The notes under the pieces were generated by a model. That model had not been told where the DNA came from, did not search any database, and saw only the letters and a program-made list of their open reading frames with translations. A DNA stretch of 64,000 nt from Fragilariopsis cylindrus CCMP1102 (taxonomy: Eukaryota; Bacillariophyta; Bacillariophyceae; Bacillariales; Bacillariaceae): the NCBI GenBank assembly GCA_900095095.1, contig FMBT01000298.1:310001-374000 (forward strand). The letters are read 5' to 3'. Positions 19,629 through 31,073 of this stretch are shown here, one piece after another. The translations under genes and the position numbers were made by a program. Every line of letters begins with the position of its first letter. The first letter of the stretch is position 1.

Positions 19629-21829
19629 TTACTCATTGTTGCTATAGTCAACATACCGGGAGAATTTTTTTCTTTCTAGACCTGAACATCCTTTTCTCCA
19701 ATGCATTTCATGTTGCTTTTCCAATTCTAGTATACCACCCTCTACTGGAATGTCACTGTAAATTCCTATTCCATGCCATTGATTCCAAATCTCTGATGCT
19801 GATTTTAGATTAGCTGGTAATTTAAAATTACTACTACCCAGAACAAATCCTGGTGTGTTGATGTGCCTTGTGTCAGTTGTATTTAGATCCAATATAGAAA
19901 CTACAGTGGACCGCTGTAAGATTTCTCCTTTGCCTCATCTAGCCATGGAAATATTTGTTTCTGCAAACATTTGGAGGGAATCAATGATACGTGTGGGTTA
20001 TAATGTAAACTATTTGCTTTCTGAAATCCAGCACGAGACCACCTACTCATCTTCATGGGAAGCTTTGTAGAGTACCAGCCAGAGTACCTTGCCTCTTGAA
20101 TCTTTGGTTCCCAGTTCCCAAGATGCCAAAGATCTTCGGAATCATCTTCATTGGTTTCAAAAGCACAAAATCCAAGCACTCGTTCAGTATGAACAAAGTA
20201 ATTCTAATGAATGCCCAATGAGTCTAGTGCTTGGTTAACAGCACTATATAGTAAGCCGTATCAGGAATACCTTCCATAGGATCTTTTACATTAGTGTCAG
20301 TCAGAATCAACTCATTGTTACAGAAGAATTGCATACATCTCATTTGTTTGTTCAAACCTGGCGCGTTCTGACAAGATCTGCGCACCTTTTTCTAAGTGTG
20401 CAACAAGAGCCTGTCTGTGCATGGACTGTTTGCACCATACAACAGGAGAAAGTGTGTGGGGAATTTCCCTATTTTCTAGGATTTGGAACTCCAGGGGAGG
20501 TTCTCAAACACCTCACAGTAATATCTATCCCACACAAATATACACCGCATTCTGGAGATCAGTTTAGAAAACGTTGTCTTTTGTATTTTCAAGCTCCATT
20601 TGGAGCCATCAGCTTTTAAAAAAGACTACATCAAGGAGACTGCCAGTACTCAACAAATGAAGGCAATCAATCAATCAAAAAAACACATCAAACATACTCA
20701 CTTGATAATGGATCCCTTGTTATTGCTCTAACAATAAAACCAGCTAGACAGTTCCCAATATAACACTGATAATTTAGACAATACTGTATCAGTAGTTTTG
20801 TTTAGCTATGATTCATTTATTTGATTTGCAGTCCTCCCCTCTTACATATTCACCTCTTCCTCAACAGACCAAATTCAACCACACCAGATATCTTAAATTC
20901 ATTTAATGAGTTTGGACTAAACAAAGTGATATCAATGGAGGTATGGTCAAATGAATTCCCATTGTCATGTTGATGTGAATGAATTTTGTTATTGCACATA
21001 ATGTAATTTTCAAAAACATGCCTTGTCCCGATGTTTTGCGTGTGTTCAAAAAGCTTAACTTCAGCTGAGAACTAGCCACCACTACATCAATCAGAACCAT
21101 TGTGTACCAAAGCTACACATTGAAGGATCAATATGCCTTCCTACTCTTCCAAAAAGCTTCAGTCATTGTTGGTCTTACCCATCCATTGCCATCTTCATAT
21201 TGCAATATAGAATTTGTCTGGATCATCTGCTTCTTGGCGCTTAATTCCAAACTCATCAGATAGTTATCGGTTGAGAAAATCTCACCTACCTCTTAGCATG
21301 CCGTGTGGAATGTATGTAAAGATATGTTGGTTCAGAGACTAGCAAAAACTTGTCTTCCATCTGTCCAATTAAATCCATAATGAAGGAGATAATTTTCCAT
21401 GTCTCTGGTGTTCCAAGCACCCATAGATGCAGAGGCATGATTAATCTTCTCTTGAAGTTTTTCTTACCAGCTCTTGGTTTCCGCAGTTTCACATGATCCA
21501 CGATGTTATCAAAAAAGTGGTACTGAAAATAGCATCCTTGGTATATCTGTTTACATGCATTACATGTTACATGTTCTCCTTCCGTAGCTTTAGAATGGGC
21601 CTTACTTGACGCATAGCTTGTAGCCTATATCATCATTCTTTGGTTCGATTTCAGGATATACATCAGGACTTGCCAGTGTAGCAACTTCACTGAAGATCCT
21701 CTCATATTCAGACAGGATAAACTTCTCTTTAGAGTCATCAGATCTTCTCTTTTTTCTCCTCTTTTCTTCCGTTCTCTGAAAGCAATTGGCAACATCCATC
21801 ATAATGCACTTGGGATGACATGAATGCAT
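19629..21829 (-). pseudogene. Decayed Crypton-like element (recombinase C-terminus plus GCR1_C-like domain)
   Basis: Minus-strand fragments in changing frames look like remnants of one mobile-element protein. The segment 20179-19901 ends in NPHVSLIPSKCLQKQIFPWLDE, similar to the conserved end of Crypton/YR recombinases (a ...P..L...IFPW.E pattern). The segment 19892-19629 contains WNQWHGIGIYSDIP and HWRKGCSGLERKKFSRYV, resembling the GCR1_C DNA-binding domain that follows it in Cryptons. Further fragments lie at about 20620-20330, 21100-20880, 21501-21286 and 21829-21602 (a Lys/Arg-rich piece, EEKRRKKRRSDDSKEK). Stops and frame changes are frequent. Some could be the same one-base losses seen elsewhere, but the overall decay seems real. 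It is distinct from the 905-aa recombinase at 9941-12658. Confidence 0.45.
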
Positions 21830-22176
21830 ATAATGTTATATCATACATAATGCATATTATTATGCATGGTACTCAGTTGATGATTAGTTTTTTACTTATG
21901 GTATAATAATTGTTACATTAATACCATACTGTACGGTATTCACGATTAGGTGTCATACTATAATATTATATTTTTTCACGCGCATCACCGACGCTAAAAA
22001 TATTAAATAAGAGTTTTTTCGTCCTTATAAAATTGATAGTCCGTCCGAGCGCTCTAAAATCAGGTATTTAAAGTGTCGAATGGTGAAAAACAGTGTTCTC
22101 TTTAGTGATCAGCTGAAAAGCGAACGTAATGCTGGAAGCAACACGATCAACTTCAACGTGTATGATAGTGGAATAT
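21830..22176. other. Intergenic, no gene seen
   Basis: AT-rich DNA between the decayed element and a large inverted repeat. It includes a run of alternating TGCATAT-type sequence near 21823-21865. No coding evidence. Confidence 0.5.
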
Positions 22177-22413
22177 GTACTTCCTCCGTGCACCGTAAAG
22201 TACACAGGCGCGCTATGGTGAGGAATTAAAGTTTCACACCATAAAAGCGTGGAGAGTGTGTGTCGAAAACAATTCAAAATCTGATTGTATTTTTTTAATT
22301 TCCTACCTGTTGATTCTTGGGTAGATTTTAAAGGATTCTCCACGCTTTTATTGTGCGAAACTTTAATTCTTCACTATAATGCGTGTGCACTTTGCGGTGC
22401 ACGGAGGAAGTAC
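22177..22413. repeat. Fold-back element: about 78-bp imperfect inverted repeats
   Basis: Left arm 22177-22255 (begins GTACTTCCTCCGTGCACCG) and right arm 22337-22413 (ends CGGTGCACGGAGGAAGTAC) are reverse complements, with roughly one mismatch or small gap every six or so bases, around an 81-base centre. The structure fits a MITE or fold-back element inserted upstream of the U-box gene. No target-site duplication is obvious. Confidence 0.85.
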
Positions 22414-22675
22414 GGGTATTGACTGGCTCGTACAATCACGTGGCCTAAAAAATATTCGAAAAAAATGATGGAAAATGCTTTTGTACGCGACACAAAATCA
22501 AGATCGATAGTAAAATAAACTCATAGATTGCCTGCCTTCTGACACCTTCTTCGAAAAAGTTTTTTTTGGTAAAACTTCTCTTTTACTTCTGTGCATATTA
22601 CCAAGCAGTCGTGATTTACTTCATAATATATATCTCAAGACCAGAAAAAAGAAAGTTGATTGTTGTGTTGATAAG

Positions 22676-23305
22676 ATGCCACGCTATCTCGTTAATGTTG
22701 AAATCAATGATGTTCTTTCTGACGAAGCCACCAGCAGTGATAGTAGCGACTGCACCGACGATGAATTCAATATCGACATCCCAGAATCGTTCATTTGCCC
22801 TTTAACTCTAGAAATATACAGAGATCCATTAATGTCACGATGCGGTAAAAATTTCGAGCGTAAAGCGATCGTGGAGTGGTTGGATAGAGGGAATGATACC
22901 TGTCCGTTGACACGACAGCCATTGAGCTTATCTTTGCTTGTACCCAACGCCAAGCTGCGGATAGAGGTCGATGGATGGAAACGAAGACACGGTTTTGAAA
23001 CCAAGACGTTTGATAAAAGTAATGAGACACCACCACAACAAATGAGGAATCAGCAATTCCTTTGCAATATTGATACGGATATGTTGCATAATATTCTACA
23101 AGATGATCACGAAAATCGACAAGAAGGGAGGGAGACGACTACTCATTCCGAAGAAGACAATAATTATCAACGTCAACGTCGTCGTCGTCGAGATGCTCGT
23201 TCGACAGGATTCTCACCCACACCCCAACGGCAACGGCGAGGATTTACAACCTTACTTGGTGAGGCATTGAATGCTGTTCGTCATCCTTCCCTTACGGGTA
23301 ATTAA
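22676..23305 (+). CDS. U-box domain E3 ubiquitin ligase-like protein
   Basis: Single-exon ORF of 209 aa. After an acidic Ser/Asp N-terminus comes a complete U-box (about residues 38-100): ESFICPLTLEIYRDPLMSRC, then ERKAIVEWL and CPLTRQPLSLSLLVPNAKLR. The U-box is a RING-like fold without zinc that recruits E2 enzymes. The C-terminal half is charged and low in complexity (RQRRRRRDARS) and has no ARM or kinase repeats, so substrates cannot be guessed. It lies about 260 bases downstream of the fold-back element, so that element may be in its promoter. It is surrounded by repeat-derived DNA, but the ORF itself is intact. Confidence 0.9.
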   Translation: MPRYLVNVEINDVLSDEATSSDSSDCTDDEFNIDIPESFICPLTLEIYRDPLMSRCGKNFERKAIVEWLDRGNDTCPLTRQPLSLSLLVPNAKLRIEVDGWKRRHGFETKTFDKSNETPPQQMRNQQFLCNIDTDMLHNILQDDHENRQEGRETTTHSEEDNNYQRQRRRRRDARSTGFSPTPQRQRRGFTTLLGEALNAVRHPSLTGN

Positions 23306-24722
23306 ATCAGATTAGATCCTTATTATCTTGAATCTTCGAAAAGCTGCAGCTACATCATAGCTGCTGCTATATTTCATTGATTTTTGATCATAACCGTCTA
23401 CTAATACCGTACCCGATATTATACTGTATGGACCTCATCATGTTCCTACTAAATAACAAGATTAATTATATGTAAAACATTATAGTCAATTTGTTCTCTA
23501 AAATTCGCAATCCTCCTCTCTTATGCACGCACCTCTTGTGGCGATTCAAAAATTTGCCTGCCATCCCTATACAACCTCACAGAATTTTACTCAAGGGCCC
23601 GAATGAACCCAAACTTTTCGTCCCTACTAAGAGTACCATTTCTTTTGATACATTTATATTAAATAGATCGATATCAATGGAGGTACGGTCACATTCCCCA
23701 TTCTTGTCGTATCAATGGAATGATTTCTTCTTTAAAATAATAATAATTTTCCTTTCGTCGCGAGGTATCGCGCCCATCAGAGGACACGCGCTAGGTTTTT
23801 ATCTTGGCAAGATATTATTTGTTGTTCCTTTCCTCAATAGCACTGTGTCATGTTCTTGTTATCCTGATGATGTGGAAAGGGTTAGAAGCTACATGTATGA
23901 TATTATTTGATCCGAGGAACATTGTTGAAACATACATATTTTGTTACCATCAAACATGTCCTTCATAATAATTCTGGCAAGCTTTATAAATTTTGATACA
24001 GTGTGTAAATAAAGTTGATTTACCTTACGAAAAGAAAAGGTTGTCTAAGAACATAAAGAGCCCACACTTCTTTCTTTTTTCTTCAGAATGTGTACACCCA
24101 CCTTTTAAATATGTTTGATAGTAAAAATGTAGAATTTGGTTCTTCAGCAAGGATAGGCAAAACTCTCTAAAAAGAAAAACAGTTTGAACTGCTGATATAC
24201 TAGGGGATTGGTCTAATAAAGAACAGAGGTAGAATATCAAGTTATAATAGTATAAAGATAGACCTGTAGTACTTGGTTTTGCACTCAGACAAGAACTAGT
24301 AGGAGGGAGGAAATCTGAACGCCAGAATAGTTCAACTTGGATCCGAGTTCTGCCATGCCCCAAGTTCAGTGCCAAGCCCGCCCCTTCTCCTTCAAGTGTA
24401 GGCAGCCCCAGTTCTACTCCCAGCTTCTCCCCATCAGCAATATATATTGGGCAATGTGTTAAAGTAGTGTGTAAATAAAAGCAATAATCAAAGTTAAAAA
24501 GACTGGCTTCTTGTACTACTTGTCACAACATGCTTTAGTTGCTCTTATCGCTAGCTATGCAACTAGCTATAAAAATAGGTATGATTTAGCCCTAATTATT
24601 AAGCTACTGGCTAAGTCGTGCCGTGGCATTTAAAACGCCATGAATTGCTGTCGTCGATCGAGTAAGAACTTGTGAACTGTAAAAACTTCAAAACCACTGT
24701 CTGTACAGTATTCTTCAGAAGG
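23306..24722. other. Repeat-derived region with no intact gene
   Basis: On the minus strand, 23780-23500 contains a decayed copy of a sequence also present at 21060-20880 (shared TSIDI..LF and KRGGL coding traces, and the DNA stretch GATATCAATGGAGGTA). A Ser/Pro-rich plus-strand trace is near 24360-24440 (PAPSPSSVGSPSSTPSFSPS). AGTGTGTAAATAAA occurs near 23999 and 24466. I see no functional gene. Confidence 0.5.
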
Positions 24723-25986
24723 ATGAACGAACAAGATGATATCTTAGCTGGAAAGATTGGCCTATTAATTAGCGTCATTCTCTGGTTGATCTGCACTTGG
24801 CGATTGTGTTTTCATGCTAGGAGACGGCAGAATGATCAATTGCAGGTTTCAATTGTACGAGAAAATCAGCAACGATTGACGGCCCCTGGTGTACGATGGG
24901 TCACTCGTCGGCGTGCCTTTCATACCTTGTTGTGGTAAGACGCTTCGGGTCGGAGTCGAGAAACATCAAGGCTATCTTTACAATGATATTTCCTCCCCGT
25001 CTCTAAATTTCTCTACCTCTTTTGTTCTTTTTATTCGTTTTACCTACTAGGATGGCAACACTTTGTGAGATTGTTTCGTATGCCGACCTTTCTGGAATTC
25101 TTCCCTTCACTAATGATCGGGTATTGGCAGATAATATTGGTTATGTTATTCTACACGTGGTAGCAAGGACTCTTCAGCTTCTCGCTTTTTCTACAGTGAC
25201 AGAAATATGGCTCCGAACTTCGATAGATGCGGACCCTAGATCATTGGAATCGAGAATATCAACCGAAGATTTCTTGTATCATTGGCTGCCACCCATATTT
25301 ATGTTTTCCACGGCACTTTTAGTTGTCGCATCTGTCTTTTTATCGGCGGTAATTTTTGAACGAAACCCACATGCCCCTACCCCTGAATCTAACTTACTCA
25401 TACAAATTTCAATGCTTCAAACTCTTCTTGAGGCGGCGTTATATGGGCAAAACTGTGTGATGGTTGTGTTATCCATCGATATGACCTCGAGATGCATTTT
25501 CAACTTGGTTCCGTCATGGAAAAGAAGGTTTACCTGATTTCAAAAGCTGTTGGTCCCATGATCTTAAGCTGCTTAGCATATGCATCGAGGTTTGGCTGGT
25601 TGATTATTGCATACAAAGACCAAGATAGACGAGATAGCTGGGCATGGTGGATTAGTTTTGCTTGGACACCCACGATAGTTGTATCAATTGTGCTACTCTA
25701 TTCGGTACGAAAACGAGACTCCGCTGTAGACTTTGAAGCGATCGAAAATAATGCTACAGTCGATAATGACGTCGTTGGTAGCAGCGACGGCAATAACAAC
25801 CTACAAGAATCACTGTTGCGACCGCAGCCGCCAGAAGAAGCTTTTCGTGCATTCCATAACTTTCGAAGGGGAGACGAAGATTTGAATGATTCATTTAGTA
25901 TTGGCAGCCCTATGCCACGTCGAAACTTACTGGAAGTAGATGAAGACGAGTCGCCAACAATGGAGGAAATTAGCCGAAGTGCGTAG
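24723..25986 (+). CDS. Multi-pass membrane protein, possibly TOM1/THH1-like; one frameshift
   Basis: Exon 1 is 24723-24934 and exon 2 starts at 25051, across a 116-nt GT-AG intron. A frame change near 25527 (one base missing) leads into the last part, ending at 25986; the corrected length is about 382 aa. I count about seven hydrophobic segments: residues about 9-24, 72-90, 100-120, 157-180, 192-215, 232-250 and 264-280. The remainder is a cytosolic acidic tail rich in Asn/Glu with MPRRNLLEVDEDESP. The RRRAFHTLLWMATLCEI segment resembles the start of THH1/TOM1/TOM3 proteins, seven-helix GPCR-like proteins of vacuolar or plasma membranes. The match is loose, so 'seven-helix membrane protein' is the safe statement. 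Confidence 0.55.
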
Positions 25987-26514
25987 TCTTATTTACCCCA
26001 TAAAAATACGCTGAAATTGTTACCCTAAAAAATCGAATACCAAATTTTCCAGAGGAAATATTTGATGAATAAGAAAATACTTTCTGATAGACGAAGATCA
26101 ATTATTAAAATCCTGTGCATCGAGGCCCGTACAGTCACTTAGTAAGTGCCTTATAATATTCTGGCTTTTAGCCTCGCACATCTCAAGGTGGTTCTAAAAA
26201 TTAAAACCCACATGCATTATGTCACACTGGTTTGTTACTCTAATGGATCATGACACTGTCCTTATTGGCAGCAACAACAACGACTGCGAAGAAAAAGTAT
26301 TTTAACGTATGCGCACTGGTAGCTACATAGTTTGTAGACCAGAAACAATAGAAAACAACAAAACGAAACATCAGGAATTACTTGATTATAAAATATGCTA
26401 CCTTACGATATTCAATATCCGTCTTAATTAATTGTGGAATAAATAGACTAAAATTTAAAACCTGTTCTGTTATTCTTTGAAGGGATAATATGAATAGCTA
26501 TAATGATACTTCGC
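25987..26514. other. Convergent intergenic region, no gene seen
   Basis: About 530 bases between the 3' ends of the membrane protein and bL25m genes. AT-rich, without clear repeats or coding potential. Confidence 0.55.
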
Positions 26515-27560
26515 TTATTCTGCCTTGGCAGCCTCGCCGCCTCCTTCAGCACCGTCGATTTCATCGTCAGCCATGGCAGCCGATCTGCCTCCTCTTACGG
26601 GACCTATAATGAAATCCACTAAATTTAAACGATCGATGGCCTTCACACCGTCGGGGAAAATAACACGATCCATTCGAATCACATCTTTCACTTGTAATCC
26701 TGTACATTCCACTTCCAATGCATCTGGTATTGGTACCCCTTCTTCTACAAAGCACTTAACGAATTTTGTGACAGGTATAATAAATCCATCACGTTTCAGC
26801 GCTGGACTCTCTTCCGTGTTGATGTATGTTACAGGGAGTGCCAGCGGTCGACCTGCATGATACCGAACGAAGTTTGCGCAATAAATCTCTCCTTTTACAG
26901 GATGTCGTTGTACGCTGCTAGGAACGACACGATGAACTGTTCCTTCTGTATCATTTCGCTTTCAAATACAGTTAAATCATAAACACGACTTTCAAATCGA
27001 CGATGATACCTATCAAGCTCACGTTGAAGTTCTGCCCATTTTGTCTTCAAAAGAACCTTGGAAGACGAATCCGATGATAGGATATTCAAATTTGGATCAC
27101 TTCCGAACAAAAGTCCTGGTATAATGTCGCTTCTTCGGAGACGATCACACGATCTTGTTCCCTCTTCTTCTCTCAAATAAGTGTTCAAAACTCGAATGTT
27201 CAAGCTTTGTTGTTCTGCATTTCCGAGTCCGCGATCCACACGAGGATCGCCGTATTTTCTGTCCTTCTTGGCAGGGATTCCGTTATCCTTTTCTTCAATT
27301 CCAAATTCTCTAAGAAGTTCATCGGGAATAGTGATACCGCTAGTAATCTCTTCGTCACCAGTCTCGCCACCATTTCCAAAATTGGAACGAAGATAATCTT
27401 CTATTTCCGGATTAGCCTCTACATCCTTTGACGTTAAACCTGCGACGAGTTTCCCTGGATCCATCGTACCCGAACTACTTGCACTCCGCCATTGTTGGTG
27501 CAAAGAGAGCCCCCTCCTTCGACAGCTTCGACCTAAAATGGAACCTATACAATGGGCCAT
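26515..27560 (-). CDS. Mitochondrial ribosomal protein bL25; one frameshift
   Basis: The ATG at 27560 opens an Arg-rich presequence (GSILGRSCRRRGLSLHQQW), then an acidic linker and the bL25 RNA-binding and TL5 domains: VVPSSVQRHPVKGEIYCANFV, LPVTYINTEESPALK, VPIPDALEVECTGLQVKDVIRM and IDRLNLVDFIIG. The product binds the central protuberance region of the large ribosomal subunit. The frame breaks between VFES and the VVPSS segment. A missing A in the A-run at 26954-26956 (plus-strand T3) restores ...ESENDTEGTVHRVVP, so the break is probably a sequence error. The corrected length is about 348 aa. The presequence indicates mitochondria rather than plastid. Convergent with the seven-helix protein gene. 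Confidence 0.85.
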
Positions 27561-28224
27561 GGTAGTGGGCAATAAATTATTAATTAGCGTACGATTGTGC
27601 TTCTTGACGAAAGCCTTTATTGTCGGTTGATGTGCTTTGCTGTTTTATGTGGATGGCATCCGATGCAGGGGTGGCGAAATGATTCGATGAGCAGCCAAAT
27701 AATTATACACAGTAGCGCCGTGTGCCGTACGTTAACGTTTCACATAGTTAATAAAAAAGTGAAATAACACCTTTTCTCATGACCCCCTTCCCACAAATGA
27801 ATTGTTAGCATTTTTCTGAACGTAAAATCACCGTTACCGTATTGTACTGTAGAAAAAGAAGATACTAATACGATCATCATATTCATACTATCTAGTACTA
27901 TAAAATGGCTTCTTATATTTGAATACTAGTATGTTCTGTAGGAACCGAAATATTGCTACAGAGCCACGTATTCAATTTTCGCGTAGGAGTAATATAGTGT
28001 AACAGCAAAACGAGCTTTCCTCTACTATGTTTTATTTGTATATTATTTTATTTTCATCGTCGTAACTTTTCAAGAAAATCGTCTTTTGATATTACAATTA
28101 TGTGCAATTGCAACCTGTGTATATTTATATTCGGTCGAGGATAATAGGAAAAATTTAACTTTCCCCTCCCAATACCCGCAACTCCAGAGATAACACTATA
28201 TTATATATATATATTAGATATTGT
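27561..28224. other. Intergenic, no gene seen
   Basis: About 660 AT-rich bases between the bL25m start and the HisG 3' end. It includes a short TATATATATATAT run near 28201 and a TGTACTGTAG motif near 27843. No coding region. Confidence 0.55.
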
Positions 28225-29234
28225 TTACATACGAGAATTATTCAATTCAAGAACTAAGATATCGGTAGCGCCAACGTCATGAAGTGCATCCATCTTGTCC
28301 GACACTTCTTTCTTAAGAATAAGCGCAGACACAGCTTTATCTTTACCACCTTCAAGACTTGTTACGGTTGGAGATTTTTTCCCTGGAGTTACGAGGATAG
28401 CAGCTTGGAACAATTCATTAGAAATATTGTACATCATCATTACATACTTTCTGGACGTAATATAACCCTCAATACGCCTTTGAAGCTTCGCAACAAGGTC
28501 TTTATGTTCTGAGTGGGGATTTGAAATCAACACAGCTTGTGTGCTTAAGATGTCATGGACGACTTCTAATCCAGCAGCCTATTTATATAAAGGGAACATT
28601 CATTCGATTGAGATATATGAGAGTCGTTTCAATGATAAAGAAAGGAAGGAATCAGTACGATCATCAAGGAAAGAAAGGTATAATAACCAACAAGACTTAC
28701 CCTCATGGTTGTCCCCGTTTCAACAAGATCAACAACAGCATCGGCAAGACCAAGCCCACAGGCTGCTTCAACAGAACCAGAAACATAATTAATATTGGTA
28801 GTCACACCAAGTTTTTCGTCGTAGGTCTGGAAGAATTGTTTCGTAATATCGGGAAAACTAGTAACAATTCTTTTTCCAGCAAGAGATTCTACATCTGTAA
28901 TATTATCAGTCACAGGTGCCTGGACACAAAGTTTGCATTTACCAAATCCTAATTCCATAATTGTGTCCACTTCTACCATATTTTCTTTCACAATATCTTC
29001 TCCGGTAATACCAAGATCAACATTACCTTCTCCCACGAATTTAGCAATATCAGCCGCCGGTAAAAAAATCAAGGTAATCGGTAATCCGACACACAGGGCA
29101 ACATCAAGACGTGGTTGACGTCGAAATTCAATTCCAGAACCTTTTAACATTTCGACAACCTTTTCCATCAACCGACCCTTCTTGGGAATGGCAAACTTCA
29201 GATTTTCGGGTGGACTCGAATTTGGGGCTGACAT
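28225..29234 (-). CDS. HISG: ATP phosphoribosyltransferase (HisG, long form), two exons
   Basis: Exon 1 is 29234-28701 and exon 2 is 28578-28225 (phase-0 GT-AG intron of 122 nt), giving 295 aa without frameshift. It catalyses ATP + PRPP to phosphoribosyl-ATP, the first and committed step of histidine synthesis. Seen: AIPKKGRL at the N-terminus, DLGITGEDIVKE, and the PRPP-binding GLADAVVDLVETGTTM. The C-terminal regulatory domain is present (KSPTVTSLEGG...DALHDVGATDILVLEL), which defines the long, histidine-inhibited hexameric form that does not need HisZ. No clear plastid presequence precedes the enzyme; diatom amino-acid enzymes are often plastid-targeted, so an upstream exon cannot be excluded. 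Just upstream, on the same strand, lies a truncated P5CR fragment. Confidence 0.94.
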
Positions 29235-29560
29235 TTTTGTAAGTATATTATGTTATAAATAAGTATCGATTAACAGCAAGGAGAGGATTCGTGTAGACGT
29301 AACGTGTATATTATTGACAGCGGTGCCGATGGGGTTGGTGTTTTGTAGGAAGGATGATGAAAGAGGTTCGAATTTTAAATTATCTTCCTAGTATACAGTA
29401 TCGTCTGAAAATGCATGCTGTCGAATCTGTCGTCACATGCATTCATTTACGTTCACGTTTGGTTACAAGGTAGGTTTATGCAGGTACTTTGTGTGGTTCT
29501 CACGCAATAAATTTTTGACGCACGTTTGGCGCGCACTATAACAATAATATTGAAACAAAA

Positions 29561-29853
29561 TCAACTAATTCCTGCAGCAATACTGATAATCAATGCGTTG
29601 CTATTGATCTTTGAAATATCCATACAGATATCCTCTACTACTTTCAGTCTAACAGCAATGATGATTACGTCATTTTCATTATTACAGACCTCATCATTCA
29701 ATTTGGTTGCAGAATAACTTTTCATCACAGCCTTATATGTGATTGACAATGGATCATTGACAACCTTTTTGTTGACCAGACCTTCCATTAATGCAGATGC
29801 CATCATTCCGCAACCCATAAAGCCAACGGATAAATGTTTTTTCTGTCTGCCAT
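29561..29853 (-). pseudogene. Truncated pyrroline-5-carboxylate reductase fragment
   Basis: The minus strand from ATG 29853 encodes the N-terminal NADP-binding part of P5CR: SVGFMGCGMMASALMEGLV (the G-x-G-x-x-A loop), then VIIIAVRLKVVEDI and LIISIAAGIS, the standard motifs up to about residue 97. The frame needs one more A in the A6 run at 29837-29842. A stop directly follows SIAAGIS, and no trace of the catalytic C-terminal two-thirds is seen before the HisG gene starts at 29234. P5CR makes proline from pyrroline-5-carboxylate; this copy cannot do so. It is most likely a partial duplicate or relic. An intron leading to an exon elsewhere is unlikely, because no C-terminal motifs were found nearby. 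Confidence 0.72.
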
Positions 29854-31073
29854 CGTTTATTTGATCCTTTAGTGGAGTCAGTCTTTCAGTTCTAGACAGT
29901 CTACTTCAGTAATCGTTGTGATGGGTCGATATCCCTTTTGTTTTCTGCTTCGTAGTAGGCAATGATTATCTGACTTGTTGGATCCTTCAGTACCAGTCTA
30001 ACTTCAGTAAAGTTGTGGTGGTGGATGATAAGCTTTTCATTTTTGTTGGTTTGTAGGCAATTGTTATCTAACTTGTCTTCTTGTCAGATTTGATTCAATT
30101 TGATTCGATTCCCTTTTCCCTTTCACATCAATTAGTCCCCGTGGAAGATTTTTACTATGATTCATGCACTTTTTTTTGGTAATTAGTAATTACGCTATTA
30201 GTGTATTGGAGATGTTTGCCTATTTTCAAATTTCTTGTTATTTATTCTACCAGTAAACCTATTAGTATTTTTTGTGGCTACAAGTTTCAAATATATGTTC
30301 CCGGCCTGGTAAATCAAAGGAGAAATTCACAGGTTGCATGATCAAATACGTTCTCCTTCAAAGGCTGGTTATCAGAAAAATAAATAGCTGGAGGCGAATA
30401 GGGTACTATGTTAAATGATAGATTATGATCCTAGTATGCATGTATGTATGATAGCTTCACTGATCCCACGCGTAAATAATGAAAGGATTCATCCTTTTGT
30501 CTACTATCATACCTAGGATGAAAGCACCTCAACATTCTTAGCAAACAGGATACCTGTATTCTTAGCTCAGGTATCACTTAGTACAGTGGAGGGATGAATA
30601 CAACTCATGGGCTATTATGATGATAGAAAAGACCAGACCTTGCCAATCCCAATTAATTGCCATACCTTAAAATGTCAAAATACTCTACCGATCATGTAGT
30701 ACTTAAGTACTTCCTAATGGACTGATACAGTAGAAATGTTACAATAAATTGTAATCTAAGTATCCTACATCAGTTCTGGTAGTTGTTGGGACAACATCTA
30801 CAATTTGATTCTAGATAAAAGGAGGATACGATTTTCAATTACATCATAATGAACAACATCATTGGGGCGACACTTAAATCTGAAACACATGGTAGCCTAC
30901 ATATCTAACACAACGTTATGTACTTATATAGTAATACGTCGAATCGATACGGACAATTCAACAATAACATTACAATAGTGTATTCACAGCATGATGACGA
31001 TCAGGCAATATTTTTTGGTGTTGTTGTTGATGAAGGGGGTTGATTCGACATTTTTTCTATAGGAATGATTAAA
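29854..31073. other. Long intergenic region with a diverged duplication
   Basis: About 1.2 kb without a gene. Two diverged copies of a roughly 100-base segment lie next to each other (about 29896-29985 and 29995-30085), sharing AGTCTA-CTTCAGTAA and TAGGCAATTGTTATCTAACTTGT-like parts. The rest is AT-rich with no recognised element. Confidence 0.5.
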
